From: Taenia hydatigena
Taxonomy: Eukaryota > Platyhelminthes > Cestoda > Cyclophyllidea > Taeniidae
DNA length: 64,000 nt
Direction of reading: 5' to 3'
Assembly (NCBI GenBank): GCA_036345935.2
Contig: JADWOT020001186.1
Span: 35,806-99,805, forward strand
A program made the translations under genes and the position numbers. The notes under the pieces were generated by a model. It made no database searches, had not been told where the DNA came from, and saw only the letters and a list, made by a program, of their open reading frames with translations. Shown one piece after another: positions 22,960-36,089 of the stretch (positions are counted from its first letter, which is position 1; the number at the start of each line of letters is the position of its first letter).

Positions 22960-23890
22960 AGCTAAGGAGTGTGCACACTTCCACCCTCTACATTATTATT
23001 TAAATGTGTTTTTAGGTTGTTTTGCATTCCGCATTTGCAAATTTTAACGGGCTTCTATTTCCATTAAGGTTTCGTTCGTACCTACGCAACTGACGTTATC
23101 AAGTTTCCCGCTGTAACACGCCTAATTTCTTTCTTTACCTTTACTTTGGCAGTACATTCAAACTAGCCTCCGCTTTGCAGGCCTACTTGCTTCGATGCTG
23201 ACACACTGTGTCAAATGAGCTTTAACCATGTCCATGTGTTCGTGCTCCTCTGTTGACTAGAAACACAGTCCGCAAGCCTAAGACAATGAAGACGACTATT
23301 TAAACGAACTAGCGCTTTTTCATGGTTCTGACTGGCAGCTGGTCATACGTTCAGTCAAAATCGCGCCATGTTCAATTGCAGTTAACAAAGATCAAATGCG
23401 TGATTAGTTGACTGGAAGAAACTCCTTTCAACTAGTGGGCACTAGGGCCTCCAAATTTTGCGTCAAGCAAGCAAATAAGGTGCAGGCTTAGGCGTTTACC
23501 TTGGAATGCAGAGGCAGGCAGAGATGGAGAATGGACCTGTAGAACGCTGTAAAGCTTTATAGGAGCAAACGTATTTTTGGTTGTACTTAAAATGTAAAAA
23601 TGAGTTATTTTTGATCAAACAAAAATTCAAGCGATCAAGAAAAAGGGATACTGATGGAATAAAACAGCGACAGATGAAAGATCATTTCAAAAATACCTTT
23701 CGGAATAATTATTCGATTCTTGTTGGTTGATTGATTAGTCTTGTTGGAACGTGGATGCTCTCTGAATGGGTTTCTGCAGACGGACAAGATTGACGCAAGC
23801 AGTGGACCAGAAATCGTGAACCGAAATGCAGGAATGGGTTAGTTACAAGAGAAGATTTTGATTAGAGTATTATCAGCTAAGTTAAATTAT
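22960..23890 (+). repeat. Diverged family copy related to 59,690-60,700
   Basis: Runs in parallel with 59,690-60,700 and inverted to about 15,960-16,680. Anchors are GCCTACTTGCTTCGA (versus GCCTCACTTGCTTCGA), CCTCTGTTG, CATGGTTC, CGTTCAGTCAAAAT, GCGTCAAGCA and GCAGACGGAC near 23,776. Divergence is clearly greater than between the two inverted-repeat arms, so this is an older copy. Confidence 0.75.
23340..23570 (+). pseudogene. Old copy of the KQANKVQA frame
   Basis: SVKIAPCS, then after a gap RASKFCVKQANKVQA and a stop. It is the most decayed of the three copies of this frame. Confidence 0.3.
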
Positions 23891-26800
23891 AGAAGTAAGC
23901 CGCATAAGTTTGTTCTACTGAGCACAGCAATGCAGCTACATCAGCATCACACAAAGGTAAAATGGAAGAGGCTGTTGCAATATGACTGGTAGAGTGAGGA
24001 CGGCTACATGCCACCACTCAAGGTCAGTTATCGTATTTCTTCACAGACGCTGAAGTATCCAGCCATTACAGTAGTGTGCCAATGAGCTGGAACTTGCCCA
24101 TTTTCTGGCTCCTTCACCTGTACCTGCTTAATGGTAATAAATAGCCCTCTCACGTATTGAGTGTGTTTATCCCTCACACGGAGGATGAGGCGTACGGCGT
24201 CGACACAATTAGCTCAGCCACTTCTCTGCCCTATTTTGCACGTCGATGGGTGCAAGATTTCGTGTCGTATTCAGTAAATCAACTACTTTAAAGGCACTCA
24301 CCTTACAGCAAATCTCAAAAAATAAATACATGCATGATCAGCAGGGTCTATGTTGTCTCTTTTATGATTAAGTAGTGGCTAACGATCATTTGGATTCGCT
24401 CGAAGCGTGCAATGGGACGAAATGAATGCCACCGTTAAGGCCTCCATTTGTTTACGACTGTTTTCATTCCAGCTTAGATTCAGATCACTTAGGGGTTGCC
24501 AGGATCCGGATGGGGTGCTGCTCCGAACGCATTAATGCATGGGCGAATTTTTATAAAAACACCACTTTTAGATTTGAAGCTAGCAAGTGACCTTGTACCT
24601 TACTGTCACCATCTTTTTGAAATTTGTACTGTCCGCCTCGGCTGAGCAGCGAGTCTAGTAATTTTCGTGGCCAGGGTTCAGTGAGCTGCTGGCACCAGCG
24701 ACGTCTGCGTCAAAACAGTTTTACACCGCATTTTTAGCTTTTGTTGCATTTAACCTGTAGTGATATCTAACATAAATAAAATTAGCACTCCTACAACGCA
24801 AATCTGCCCCATCACGAGGATTTGATTCACTAATAGGCATTTGGCAGAGGTCAACATTACGTTTGTAGGCCTATAATGACTCTGTGCACAACTCGTATTC
24901 AATTGGCGCATAGGATTTTATCCTTTATTCACAACTGACCTGCTGAATGCGAAATGACTTTAAGCAGATGGTATCGGAAGAGATTTGCGCACCGGAAATT
25001 CTGCCTTTAATGGACAGATTTTGTTCTCATCTATTACACGATTACAGTAATGTCCTCAGAACGTTTACAAGAGAACTAGGCGCATTACCCACCCCATGAA
25101 TGCGAGAAATTGGTGTGTCGTCCAAGTAGTTAGCACCGCCTATGTTGAGATGTGTCCCATGTCAAGCTACGTTATAAACGTTGCATCCCTAGCGATAACT
25201 GCGATGAATAATGACCACATTTTGCGATTAATTTTAACCTTTGTAAAGGTTAAATACCCTCCATAGTATAGGATGCGTCTAAACAGAGGGAGATGTAATC
25301 AGTATTAGGTAGCGAAGCGGACTGCTCTGTCTGAAAGGAAGTCGCTTTGCAAATGCGCTTAGTCTCAACGCAGCCTGAGTGCTGTCGTAGCTCACGAGTG
25401 GGCGAATGCGTGTAACACATTTGCGCGAATAAGAGATGCTGAAACTAGAGCCAGGTAGTGACCACGTCTGGATGGATACCGGCTGACTTTCTTGAATTCA
25501 AACAATAACGTGGGTCACCAATGGTCAATGCTCGCATACTATGGGGTTCATAACCCTAGATGAAATTCCAGGGATGCTACTCAAAGATCCTCTGTTGCAA
25601 CGCTCGCACCAATCTTTATTGCCACCAAATGAGCAGACGACACTGTTTTTAGGGATCTGAACCACTGGTCTTCAAACTCTACGTCTGACCACACTTTAAG
25701 CAGCATCTTTCTCAACACTAAGATCAATTCCATCCCAGCACTTATAAACTTTACTAAGTGTGTACATCGTGTTTAGGCATATGAAATCTGTTTTGATATC
25801 TCCAGCCATCTGTTGATGACATAAAATAAAGACACAACATCTCGATGATTACTTTGTGAAACCATTACAAATGAGACCACGCCATACACCTGATTTGAGC
25901 CTAATAGTCTCGTTTCAGCGCACTCGCATGAGGTCATTTTTATTGCAATTAGACATGTGCATACTCAGCAATTCACCTTGAATGTCTTTTTGCAAGAAAA
26001 ATAACTGTTTGCATTGCTGCAATTCGACTCCTACCACCGCATTATGATATTCCTCTCCATTGTTTAAAAACCAGGAATGCGCTAACAACGAAAGGAAATT
26101 TTATTAGGTCCAGTGCATAACGGTCCACATAAATCAACTATTAAGCCTGATTTATTAGGGTCGTCATGCTATCTACCTCAGCCACCACCAGCCATTACCA
26201 TTGAACTCAACGTGAATTTTTAGCCGCTGCACTTGTTACTTATTGTTTCCTTCTCTTAGAACGGCTTGATGTTTTCATGTCTTAATCTAGTTTATTATTC
26301 TGTGCACCAAGGTTGTGTAATTCGCAATGTAGCTTCCAAAACGGCGCAATTTATTAGCAAATTTAACCGCTATAAATGCCGTTCCCTTTGGCATGAGAGG
26401 CCCACCACCCCACGGACTCTAACCTAATCCACACATATTGAACGAAATTGTCCCGTTTAAACTTCTGATGTGTGCACCCGCCACACTTTTGTTTCTTTGA
26501 TTGTGTTCGTGGTTTTACTCTCTATCATCTCCACCTGACCTGTCGTTTAAGCGGCGACACGAAGTGGTAGCAGCACACCGTTGGTGTTTTGAATCCCTTA
26601 CCTGGGTTTCCATGTCGAGGTAAAAATCTTGGCACATTGAGACACTTAAACCAATTTAGAACCAATTCAAAGACCATTTAAGCAGCTCAGGACCATTTGT
26701 CGCCCCATGTTCGAATTCAGGCGGAAGGCAAGCAAAGGGGATAGTCGGGTTCATTTTCTTTCTTTTAAGGATTTTCAGATGCAGAGATGCCACGAGGAAA

Positions 26801-29800
26801 GCTATTTATTTACCAAGAGGCTGATTGCTGATTATAGCTTTACGGGTCTTTTCTGCTGCAATATTATACCCATGTTCGTGTGTTTATCTAGTTGTGTTCG
26901 AATCGCCAGATCTCGTAGAATGCGACGACTGTGATCCGACGCACTAGTAGAGATGGAACGATGTCTCCACATGTCTATTAATATTCTGTTGCCTGAGCTT
27001 GACTTTCTTTGCAACTTTTAGTGTGCACAAACATGACAATCTCTACATCAATTGTGGGTCTCTACCAACACTGTTTGGTATGCACATTCTCAGCGATCGT
27101 CAATGAATATCACGGACAGGAAATTTGGCTAAGTTACGATTAAGCAAGACACTTGAGTTTAGCTCATAGAATTTGTGGCAGTATAAGGAGTGTGAATTTG
27201 TATGTGAGGTGCCTCTGTCAAATGGATTCATACGGAAGAACCAGAGTTAGCACAAACAATACCCTTCTAGCAGATAACATTGCAAAAAAGGCATCCTTTT
27301 ACAACTCTCAGACACGCAATCACCAGCCGTTGATCACTGCGCTACTCCATCGCAAGTGACCATAGCACAGCAGAATGGCACACAACTTTTGCCCTTTTCC
27401 ACTTTGCTCTATCCTTTTTGGATCTATCATCGGATGTCTCGAAATTTTCACTAGGTAACGGAAAATCGTCACACTCTTATACAAGAGTTGCAGAGGAATC
27501 TTGGACAAGGAGGAGGAACAAAGATCGAAACATAAGTGAAACATTGGGAGATTGAACCTAGGTGGCAGTAGGAATCCTTGGCATTTGCATTTCGTTTTTG
27601 CTTTATTGCATTAAACAATTGACTTTACTTAGAATCTAGGCTGCAATAATATCTGTTTAGGCAAAATAAATTCGATTGATGCAACAAGGTTAGCAAAACA
27701 TAATGCATATCGTCATCAATCACACATTGAACAGTAATGAGAAAAGATTGAAAAGAAAAAGTACCCTGGGTTTTATATAATTTGGGGCAGGATTTAAAGT
27801 TAGGCTACAGTAGCACGTTAGCCGGTGCACAAGATGCTCAAGGGAAGTGCGCTATCATACCGATAAATGCCTCTGTTTCCATTTTATTTAAAACCTGAGA
27901 TGAGTTGGAAATCAATCCTTAATTTGATTTGCTGTTACTTTTATACTCAAAATACTACTTTTCGTAATTTTCAACTTTTGCCCACATTTACTGCATCTTT
28001 ACACTTCAGCCGCTCTTCAAAGCATAATCTATTGCGAAGAGCCAATCGCGCGCCAAAAATAGCTGATGGGTAAAACGACGGACATTTCCATATCATTGAT
28101 GAAATTGAGGGTTCAAAATTCAATCATTACTAGGTAGCTTACAATCGCGACAATTCCCTGCCTTCCAAGGTTTAAAAGTTACTAGAGGCAGACTTAAAAC
28201 TCAGTATTTTACTCTTCGACTCCTTCATTACTTCGTGCTGCAGCTCACCAATGGTCGCTATAGTTCCAATTTTGTGTCACAGCATTCATTGTTACAAGTC
28301 CAAATCAAAATCCAACTCATTCATTTATGTTCCTTAAAGCACAAAGCAGTTTGGTAGGTGCAGAACTAAGCTGAATGCAATGCCCTAATATTGGTGAATA
28401 GGCGCATAAAGCAAAACTGTGAGAGGCAGGTGTATAAAGGCCCAAATGAACAGCAGCACGCAGATGTAGGGAGAAGATTAAGTGCCTAAGGCAAAATTAT
28501 GTTGATGCTGCTCACAGTCAGGAGCGTGTTTTTGTTTTTGAACCGCGTTACTTTGCATGCGTTTTAATTGCGATTCTTTGTTACCCTCTTCTAATCTGCT
28601 CCTTTTTTTCTGCTAATAATCTATTGCCTTATGATTCATGGGCTTCCTTGAAACCTTAACTCTGACAAGTGACACAAGGACCAACCAATGACAAATTAGG
28701 TGTCAGTTTGCCAAAAAATTGTGCTGATGTTTAGTCGATGTGGGACATCATATCCCTCCATGTACACCCAATAAGTAGGAATAGTGACACGTCCCAACCA
28801 GATCGCCAAAGTAAAAAGCAGGATATAAGCTCTACTGCGTGTACGGAGTGCCAAAAAACATTAACGATAACTCTCAAGGGAAGAAGCGTGCAGGTCAGCT
28901 TAACCATACCTCTGGTTCTAGTCCTTTATGCATAATTTTCTTCTGAAAGACAATGTTTTTCGTACTACACGCCGCCACTGAATGTGTTGACGCAAGGAAA
29001 GGAGCGGCTATCTTCGCCACGTTAATAGTCTCATTCCCTCACTAACACAATCTTGGCGTTAACGAGTTGAACTTGCATAGCGCGGCTTAAACATGTTAGT
29101 AAGCGAGGTTGCAGCATATTCGTTTCACGAACGCGACACGCGATTTCCCACGTGTTTTTGTTTAATGGTACGCGTCCTCATGTGGACTTCGTGTCGACTG
29201 TAGGATGTGAGGCAGCAACCGGCAGTCTACAATCAATTATCCTCACCACTGGAAAAATAGCCCTTGCCAGGTTAAGGAGGGGACCAGAACATGAGCCTAG
29301 GCACTTGTCAGTAGTTGCATTTTTCTCCCGAATTCGGAAGAAGCAACATTAGGCTCTACCGGAGGTAGTGTACAAATAAATAGATTGAGAAATCATGACC
29401 TAAAAATAATTTATTGTTGCTCTTTGTGAATTTGGGCAATTATACTTATAAGCGTGTCAGCACTTAAAATTGATGTCCAAAGTTTGGCGCAGTAAATTTC
29501 ACTTGGTAAATCGTAAGTTGTAAGTGCAGTTGAGAGCGACTTCGTTTCATAAAAAAGGATGCTTCGACCTGTTATTGCTGCTGTTGTGAGGATATTTTTT
29601 TGCATTGGTAAGTGTGCGTACCTACTTCTATCAGTAAATTCGCTCCATTCTGTATTTGCCGTTCTACAATCTGATGTGCAATAAGCTTATTATTCGACTT
29701 AATTGACGCATTTGCTGTCTGCCAGATCGAAATCCATCGTTCACATCTAACACAGTATGCAGAGAAGGATCATTGGGGTAGGCCTACTCTCTGCTTCCTT

Positions 29801-32519
29801 GTGGTGAAACAAGATGCTCCACGTTTATGCACAGGCGATGATCGCGCGGCTGGCATGTGGATTGAAATTCTTCCGACTCTAAAGGCGCCTAGTGTAATGC
29901 ACTGGCGTAGCGTAAGAGCAAACTGAAATTGGCCTCTGCAGCAATACGAGTCATGCTCGCAATTTCTGCTTGACGGGCTTCATGTTGAGCACTGCTAAGA
30001 TCACAGCAGTTTATTAAAACATTACTATACTCTGATTTTCGAGTTGCTATACAACTGCGTATGGCGAAAAAAAATGGCTCAAAAACATGTAGAAATTATT
30101 TGATCATGTATTGGCATGACTGATCACGTCACGAAACGTTTAAGCCGCAAAACCTTGTCAGCGTTTGAACGGCATCAATTCAGCGTTAAATTATAAAAAC
30201 CCCAGTGCAAATAGTTACACTGCGGTCCAATTGTTATTACCACGGTTTGATACACGTTCATCCGATTAACCGAATTCTTGCTTCCATAATTGGATTTTCT
30301 TTCAGCGCACAAGAAAAGACATCCATTTTGCCATCAACGCTTTTATGACATTGTTAAATCAGTTGTTTCGCTTCATAACTACATCGCTAGTATACGCTTA
30401 GGGAGCAGCCTTTTGTACTTCCTTGGAAGTAGCGATCCATTGCTGATAAAATCAAGTTTGACATTTAGCGCGGGGTCTGTTTACGGGCATATACCACATT
30501 CGTCGCTTAACAAAAATGTATAAAAATACGATTTCGCAAGCCCTGGGCAATCGACTGAATCAGGTTACAATATTTCCTGCAGTCTTTGCTCCCTTTACAC
30601 CTGCAATTAGTAAGAAAGCACTTAAGAAACGAATAACGACAGAGGCATGCATCATTTGTTTTCATCACAATTAATCTGCCTTTATTCGCGAGGTTTACCT
30701 TATTACTTTTGAACCAAGCGAATTCGTTGACCCTTTTTAGGCCAATGTGGAAGAAAAGTTACGAGTTTACACTTTTATCAGCTCTTTCACTATATCCTTG
30801 TAAGAAACCTGCCTTAAGTTCAACGGTGCCAAGCTAACTTCCTGAATGGCAGCCAATCAATCCGCCACGCTTGAGGGATGCACTGGGGTGGGTTGACGAA
30901 GGGGCACCTATATTCTCGATTATTTACACGTTCCTGCTGAATAAAATGTGACATTTAGTAATTCTTTAAAGAAGGAAATCTCTAACTATCAATACCACTT
31001 GTGCCATTCTAATGGGACGCAACTGGGACGCTGAAATTCTGCTAACTTCTTCACTTTTGCTTTTCCAAGTCGCCAAAAGATTTTGCATGTTACCAATGCG
31101 ATTGAATGATGCTGAGTGTAGTTTTGTAAGTAATTACATTTCAGCAATGCAAGGAATTGGGTAAAGTGGTTCTTCTGTTTCACGCTTTGAGAAATGAGGC
31201 CAGTTTTGCACGTAAACACGATTGGGAAACATACATTTTGATCTTCGCTAAAGTTAGCTGAAAAATTCCCAGGTAATGCTCTTAATCTGTTTTGGATTCT
31301 CGCTGCCTAAGAAGCAAGAGCATGCAACACTCTCTTCTTCTTTTGGAAATTACCAACAGATTCGCAAGTTTACCTCAACTCCCAAGCCGACGTTCTCTTA
31401 TCTCAACAATCCAATCACTGCTAATTAAAAATGCGCTTGGTTCGAGCGACGTCGGTTGGTGTCATAAGCTCTCTACGACGTCGGACTGCTGAGACCAGTG
31501 CAAGGGGAAGGGAATCTGTGAAGCTGGATGCGCACATTAGCCGCGATGTTGGATACGTCGCAGTAAAAAGCCTCAGTATCGTCTTCTGTGAGCTGCAGAC
31601 ACTCCTATATAATAATTCACTTTCACGTGCAAACTTCCTTCCACACTTAAGAAATCGATGATTGGCAAGGATTGCATTAGGATTCACAGCAGTCAGTTGT
31701 AATCATGGTTGGTACGAGTGCCTTTCATTCGCGTCACTTGTTTGCCCAGTCTTTCTCTAAGCTGCTTCAATCCCAGGCTACAAGCTACTGCGCCTATGAA
31801 GCCTTAATGATGGTGCATCGTATGCTTTCCACACTCCATCCTGCGCTGCGATTATTGCAAGTAACTCAGTCTGCTAAAAGTTGAATGGGTTGGCGAGGGA
31901 TTGCAATTGATTGCAAATAATGATGTGCTGATGTGTAAAGCGTACACTGAATTGCATCTGCAGTTGCAGTCGTATTCATTACTCCACTGCACCACAGCCC
32001 CTCTCACAAACCCATTAGACTTACAATATTTGGCATTAACAGGAAAAAGTAGCATGAGGCAACAGATTGTAATAATGGAAGCATCAGGGATTGGTATCGA
32101 CAGATTGACTGAAAAAGAGCACTGATTGCAGGTGAACGGACACTTATTGCAGTTGCGGAGCTTGGCATAAAATGAAAGTCTTGTTTCTATGCCACCCAAC
32201 ATCGTTTATAATGATTCAGGCTGTAGATATGAGCACAGTTAGAGATGACAACACCTAAAGCTATCTCTTTAGTTTCTTATGCGATCAGTGATGCTGTAAG
32301 TCAACTTCATATCTCACTGATGTTAAGAGCAGCGTATATAGTTCAGGCGAAAGTTGCCGTTTCTTTGACTGGAATTGAAAAATTGCATTGTTAATATGAT
32401 TATGCAGACCTTTGCATCAACACATTGTGCTTTTCTTTCGGCCTCTACTTTGTTGCACTGAATTTGTGCACAAAGTACTACCGAGAAAGGCATCTACTAG
32501 TAGGCTTCAAGTAGTTAAA
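23891..32519. other. Long stretch without recognised features
   Basis: I could not support a gene, RNA gene, tandem array or family repeat in these 8.6 kb. Open frames of 60-88 codons occur on both strands. Examples are 26,707-26,934, 27,867-28,073, 28,738-28,935 and 29,152-29,352. They show no motif and no second copy. Two frames overlap on opposite strands at 31,421-31,687, so at most one could be real. Confidence 0.4.
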
Positions 32520-33740
32520 GTTAAGCAAGAGAAGATGTGGATTGGGGGAAAGAAAGGCAGAAAGAGGGTGACGCGATGAATAGAGGTAAGTAAGACGAAA
32601 CGATGAGGAGAGGTAGAAAAGGAAGAGCCTCTACCAATGGCAGTAAAAGACCGAGTCTCATCTCGACATTAACTACGTTAAAATTTTTGCAAACGGTACC
32701 ATAATGAGACCAAATTCGATAATATGATTCCTTCCATAGAGTCAGTTATGCAACAGTTACCTATTTGACATCCACCCAGACGCACACCGCCCCCTTTTTA
32801 CACAAGATTTAAACTGTACGGTAAAGGGCTAACCATAGAAGCATATAATGCCGACGAATTTTGCACCATCAGTGAGGAATGAATAAATGCAGCGAGGTCT
32901 AATGTGACCCATTGGTCGTAATTTGTGTCACGCATTCGTGACGTGGTCTAGTACTGCGTTATCCGCAACATAAGACCAACGTTTTCTGGTGAATGGAAGG
33001 GTTGTACAATTGTGCCGACCCACGTGGGCTTCATCGTCTTCATGCACACCCTCGCCCTTATTGGGCGCAATGCATTGTCAAGCGCACTCACTTTGCAATA
33101 TGCAATCCAAGTCACTCACTTGCAAGATTAACTCTGTCCTCTGGATGATTCCTTGGTCACTGATATGTCGCGCATATAAGGTGTGGGACATTCCACCAAA
33201 ATAGTGTCCCACGTCGATTACGATTAGCTTTGCAACTTGCCGTTCTTTTGACGGAACAAACGCACACTGCCACTGCCTAGGAAGCTGTCAATGCATGTCT
33301 AGTTTCCACACTTGACCATGATTCGGATCAACCTAACAGTTGGGTTCCAGTATCCAAATTCCTGTTGCTGTTGGTAGTGCTCATGGATCCTCAGAGGACG
33401 TAGAAAAGACAGCATGGCTTCTGACACCTAACTGCGTCAACAATCAAACCCATGAGAAATGCTGGTCAGGTAGAAAATAAGCTGTTTAGGCGGATGGTTC
33501 TGCTGGCCAGTAATTTAAACTCGACTAGCCAGCTATCAAATGCGACTGTGATTGCACATGAGTCAGATACTGCCAGCAAGCGTCACATCCTACCTGTGTT
33601 CGAACGTGGAGAATAGGATAGCGCAATGAGGTGCTCGACTATTGCGCTCCCAACTCTCACCTTAACCACCAATACTTGTGCTCCCTTGATCATGTGATAC
33701 CATGATGTCAACATGGCATATGATCTCCAAAATTATTTGC
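32520..33740 (-). repeat. Duplicated unit B, inverted copy
   Basis: Reverse-strand partner of 7,060-8,400. The purine-rich run at 32,520-32,640 corresponds to the pyrimidine-rich end of the left copy. The donor context is conserved (CAAAGTGAGTG on the reverse strand near 33,085), while the acceptor AG is lost. Confidence 0.8.
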
Positions 33741-34839
33741 AGGTAGAGCATGCAACACTTCAAACGGACAGTTTGGCCATGCGTATGTAAAATATTGGAA
33801 GCCTCAAGCAAGAGTAACTGGCAAACCTACCTTCACAGGCTCATCAGATTCCTGCTAAGTATGCGTCGCCCTGTTTACCATTGGAAGATCAAACTCATAG
33901 TAATCAGACTTTTTGCACATTAATGACAATCACACAATATGGGGCGTTGACCTTGACAAAGAGTGAGATGGGTGCACATTAGCATTCTGTCCAGAATTAC
34001 CTTGTCCGACACGTGTGGAATTAGTTTGAGTACGTGGAGGTGGCGGGTTTCACTTGCCAAAGGGAACATCGTCGATAGTGTTCAGATTTATCCTTGAGAA
34101 CCGCAGTTTTTGGGAGCTACAATACAAATTGCGCAATCTGGGTTCACAAATATAAATGCAAGCGGGCAGCAAACTCAGCGACTAGAAATCCAAGTTGGGT
34201 GCAACTACAATCGTTGTTAAGGGCTGAGGTAGAAAGCATGTCAAGCTCCGTAAACCAAGTCTGGCAATCAGGCCACGTAAACCAGTGCGCGATGGACCAA
34301 GTAAAATTCCTTCCCGATAATAACGTAATTCCGGTTCCCAAATAATGGAGAGGCAGTGTCTGGCACCAAATAGCAGCAATGCTTGCCTTTAATTTTAGTG
34401 GATTTAACTTCTCACCAGCAGGAAGATATCTAGGCTGGACTGTTGGGTAGCTATTCTGTTCGAGGCATATGCATGCCTGGTTGCAACAGAAATGACCGCA
34501 CAATAAAGATATATAACAAGATTAGCAAGGTCAAACGAAAAGCGTGGCGAGGTTCCATTTGGAAAGATTATATTGGGTGATCATCACGCTGTTGTGCTTT
34601 TATGATGCATTGATTTGTTGCCACTAACTTTACCTAATAGAAGAATAGACATATTGAAATAGATATCGAATATCTAAACACAGTGTTCGCACATGCAGGA
34701 GTTGTTTAGGGCTAGGATGGATTTGATCTTGGAGATGTAAAACGCTGTTTAAAGTGCGGTCAGACGTAGGTTTCTGAGGTTAGTGACCCAGCTCTGTGAA
34801 AACAATACTGGTTGCTGATTGCGCTGCATTGAAGAGTGA
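33741..34839. other. No gene recognised
   Basis: No repeat partner found. Overlapping frames on both strands at 34,094-34,503 are not accepted: they lie across each other and have no recognisable motif. Confidence 0.35.
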
Positions 34840-35830
34840 TGTACCACGCATGTGTGACACGGATGATTTATTGGGCATGAACGATCGGTTGTGCCACCTT
34901 GAACTTTAGACACAATATATAAGAGCAGCATGGGCAAAATAAGGATGGGATCAGGTGATTTGACAAGCGGTAGTAAGCTAAGCTTAACTTGTGGGTTGGC
35001 AGCCGTAACGTGGTTACTGGCAGGCACACACCGGATCTCGAATGTGAGATCACTCGATTCACTGCAGGTTATATTTTTGCCCTAATGGCACAACTAGAAG
35101 ACGAGACCAGTAGTATCTAACTTACCTGTGCCTCAAAAGAATAGGCGATGAGCTGTACAGTGGCTCTACAGAGAGCGTGGGTAAAACGAATGGAACTTAG
35201 TGGGAGGTCTCGCACTGCCACCTATTTCCCGCATCAACACACTTTTGCATAATAAAAGTGTCAATTCAAACCACGCACAAAATGTTTTTAAGTACCTTAG
35301 ATGCGCCTCCATTGGTGCATCGATTGACAGAAGTAGTGATTAAATGGCCGTGTGAGTGAGGTAGCAGGCCCTTTATTCTCTCACTGAAGTCAGTGGAATC
35401 AAAGTGCCAAGTCAGTAAAGAGCCGGTGGGTGGAGGAGCGGACCACTCTATTAGCGTATGATGGAATTCAAGGAGACAGCAAAACCCCATTAAGTCGTGG
35501 TGCGATTTGCAGGGAAGAAGACTAAATTATTTGCATTCTATGTCAAATTTTATAAATTCGCCCTTATCGCAATTTGTGATTGGCGTCAACCCTACCAGCA
35601 TCATATACCATGTCCCGATTGCCTCACTCGAGTTCACACGTCACACATGTGTGACATGCGGGATTTATCAGTTTGTGATAGCTGGCAATAGTGCTGCAGT
35701 GTTTATGGGCGTTCTGCAGAGCTATGATCTTTTTGCCTATCCCATGATGTGTAGTGGGAAGGACTATGGCAGTGGTCATATCCTCACCCTTATAAATGCT
35801 GCGTTACGCTGTGAGCATTCGATGTAACGA
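34840..35830 (+). repeat. Older family copy, paralleled at 49,550-50,443
   Basis: Runs parallel to 49,550-50,443. Anchors are AACGATCG near 34,879 and 49,577, AGTAAGCTAAGC near 34,971 and 49,666, GACAGAAGTAGTGATTAAAT near 35,326, and the coding relic near 35,560. Its first 300 bases also match 59,340-59,640 and the reverse strand of 16,790-17,060, which ties it to the main family. Confidence 0.75.
34975..35110 (+). pseudogene. LNLW-type frame, copy 2
   Basis: Plus-strand frame AKLNLWVGSRNVVTGR, LECEITRF, EDETSS. It matches the frame at 16,790-17,060 and 59,440-59,600 at protein level although the DNA is much changed. A stop follows soon after. Product unknown. Confidence 0.3.
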
Positions 35831-36089
35831 CAGCACTCATGTCATTTCCTCCTTCTTCGGTGTACGTTATGCATTTACCTATTCTGCTGACTATACTCTT
35901 TGGAGTGCCGAAGCTATATCAAAGAGCAACGACAGTGAAAACAATGATTCCTCTTTAGCTCTCTCAAGAACAACACAGAGAACAGATTGTGACGCTTCTG
36001 ATAGGGACTCATATGCATTTCAGTCTAGGCTTGCAAGCCAGCTGAACAACAAAGATATTCTGCCAAGCATTAGTCCCGCACATCTTTGA
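35507..36089 (+). pseudogene. Two overlapping conserved frames (FVIGV and Ser-rich), copy 1
   Basis: The first frame (35,507-35,827) has PLSQFVIGV, RHTCVTCGIYQFV, AGNSAAVFMGVLQSY and SGKDYGSGHILTL, including a CxxC pair. It stays open in the 50 kb copy; the 56 kb copy keeps its second half. The second frame (35,796-36,089) has VISSFFGVRYAF, then a Ser/Asp/Asn-rich stretch and RLASQLNNKDILPS, ending at a TGA shared with the 56 kb copy. They overlap by about 30 bases in different frames, which could reflect an old frameshift or a missing splice. Ordinary codon-like conservation makes a coding past likely, but the protein is unknown to me. Confidence 0.4.

Noticed and set aside
25480..25570. GGGTTCATAACCC, like a tRNA T-loop
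   Set aside because: No A-box or acceptor stem pairs at the required distance upstream. No tRNA or rRNA gene could be supported anywhere in the window.
31421..31687. Two frames of 77-89 codons on opposite strands
   Set aside because: They cover each other almost fully, have no repeat copy and no recognisable domain.
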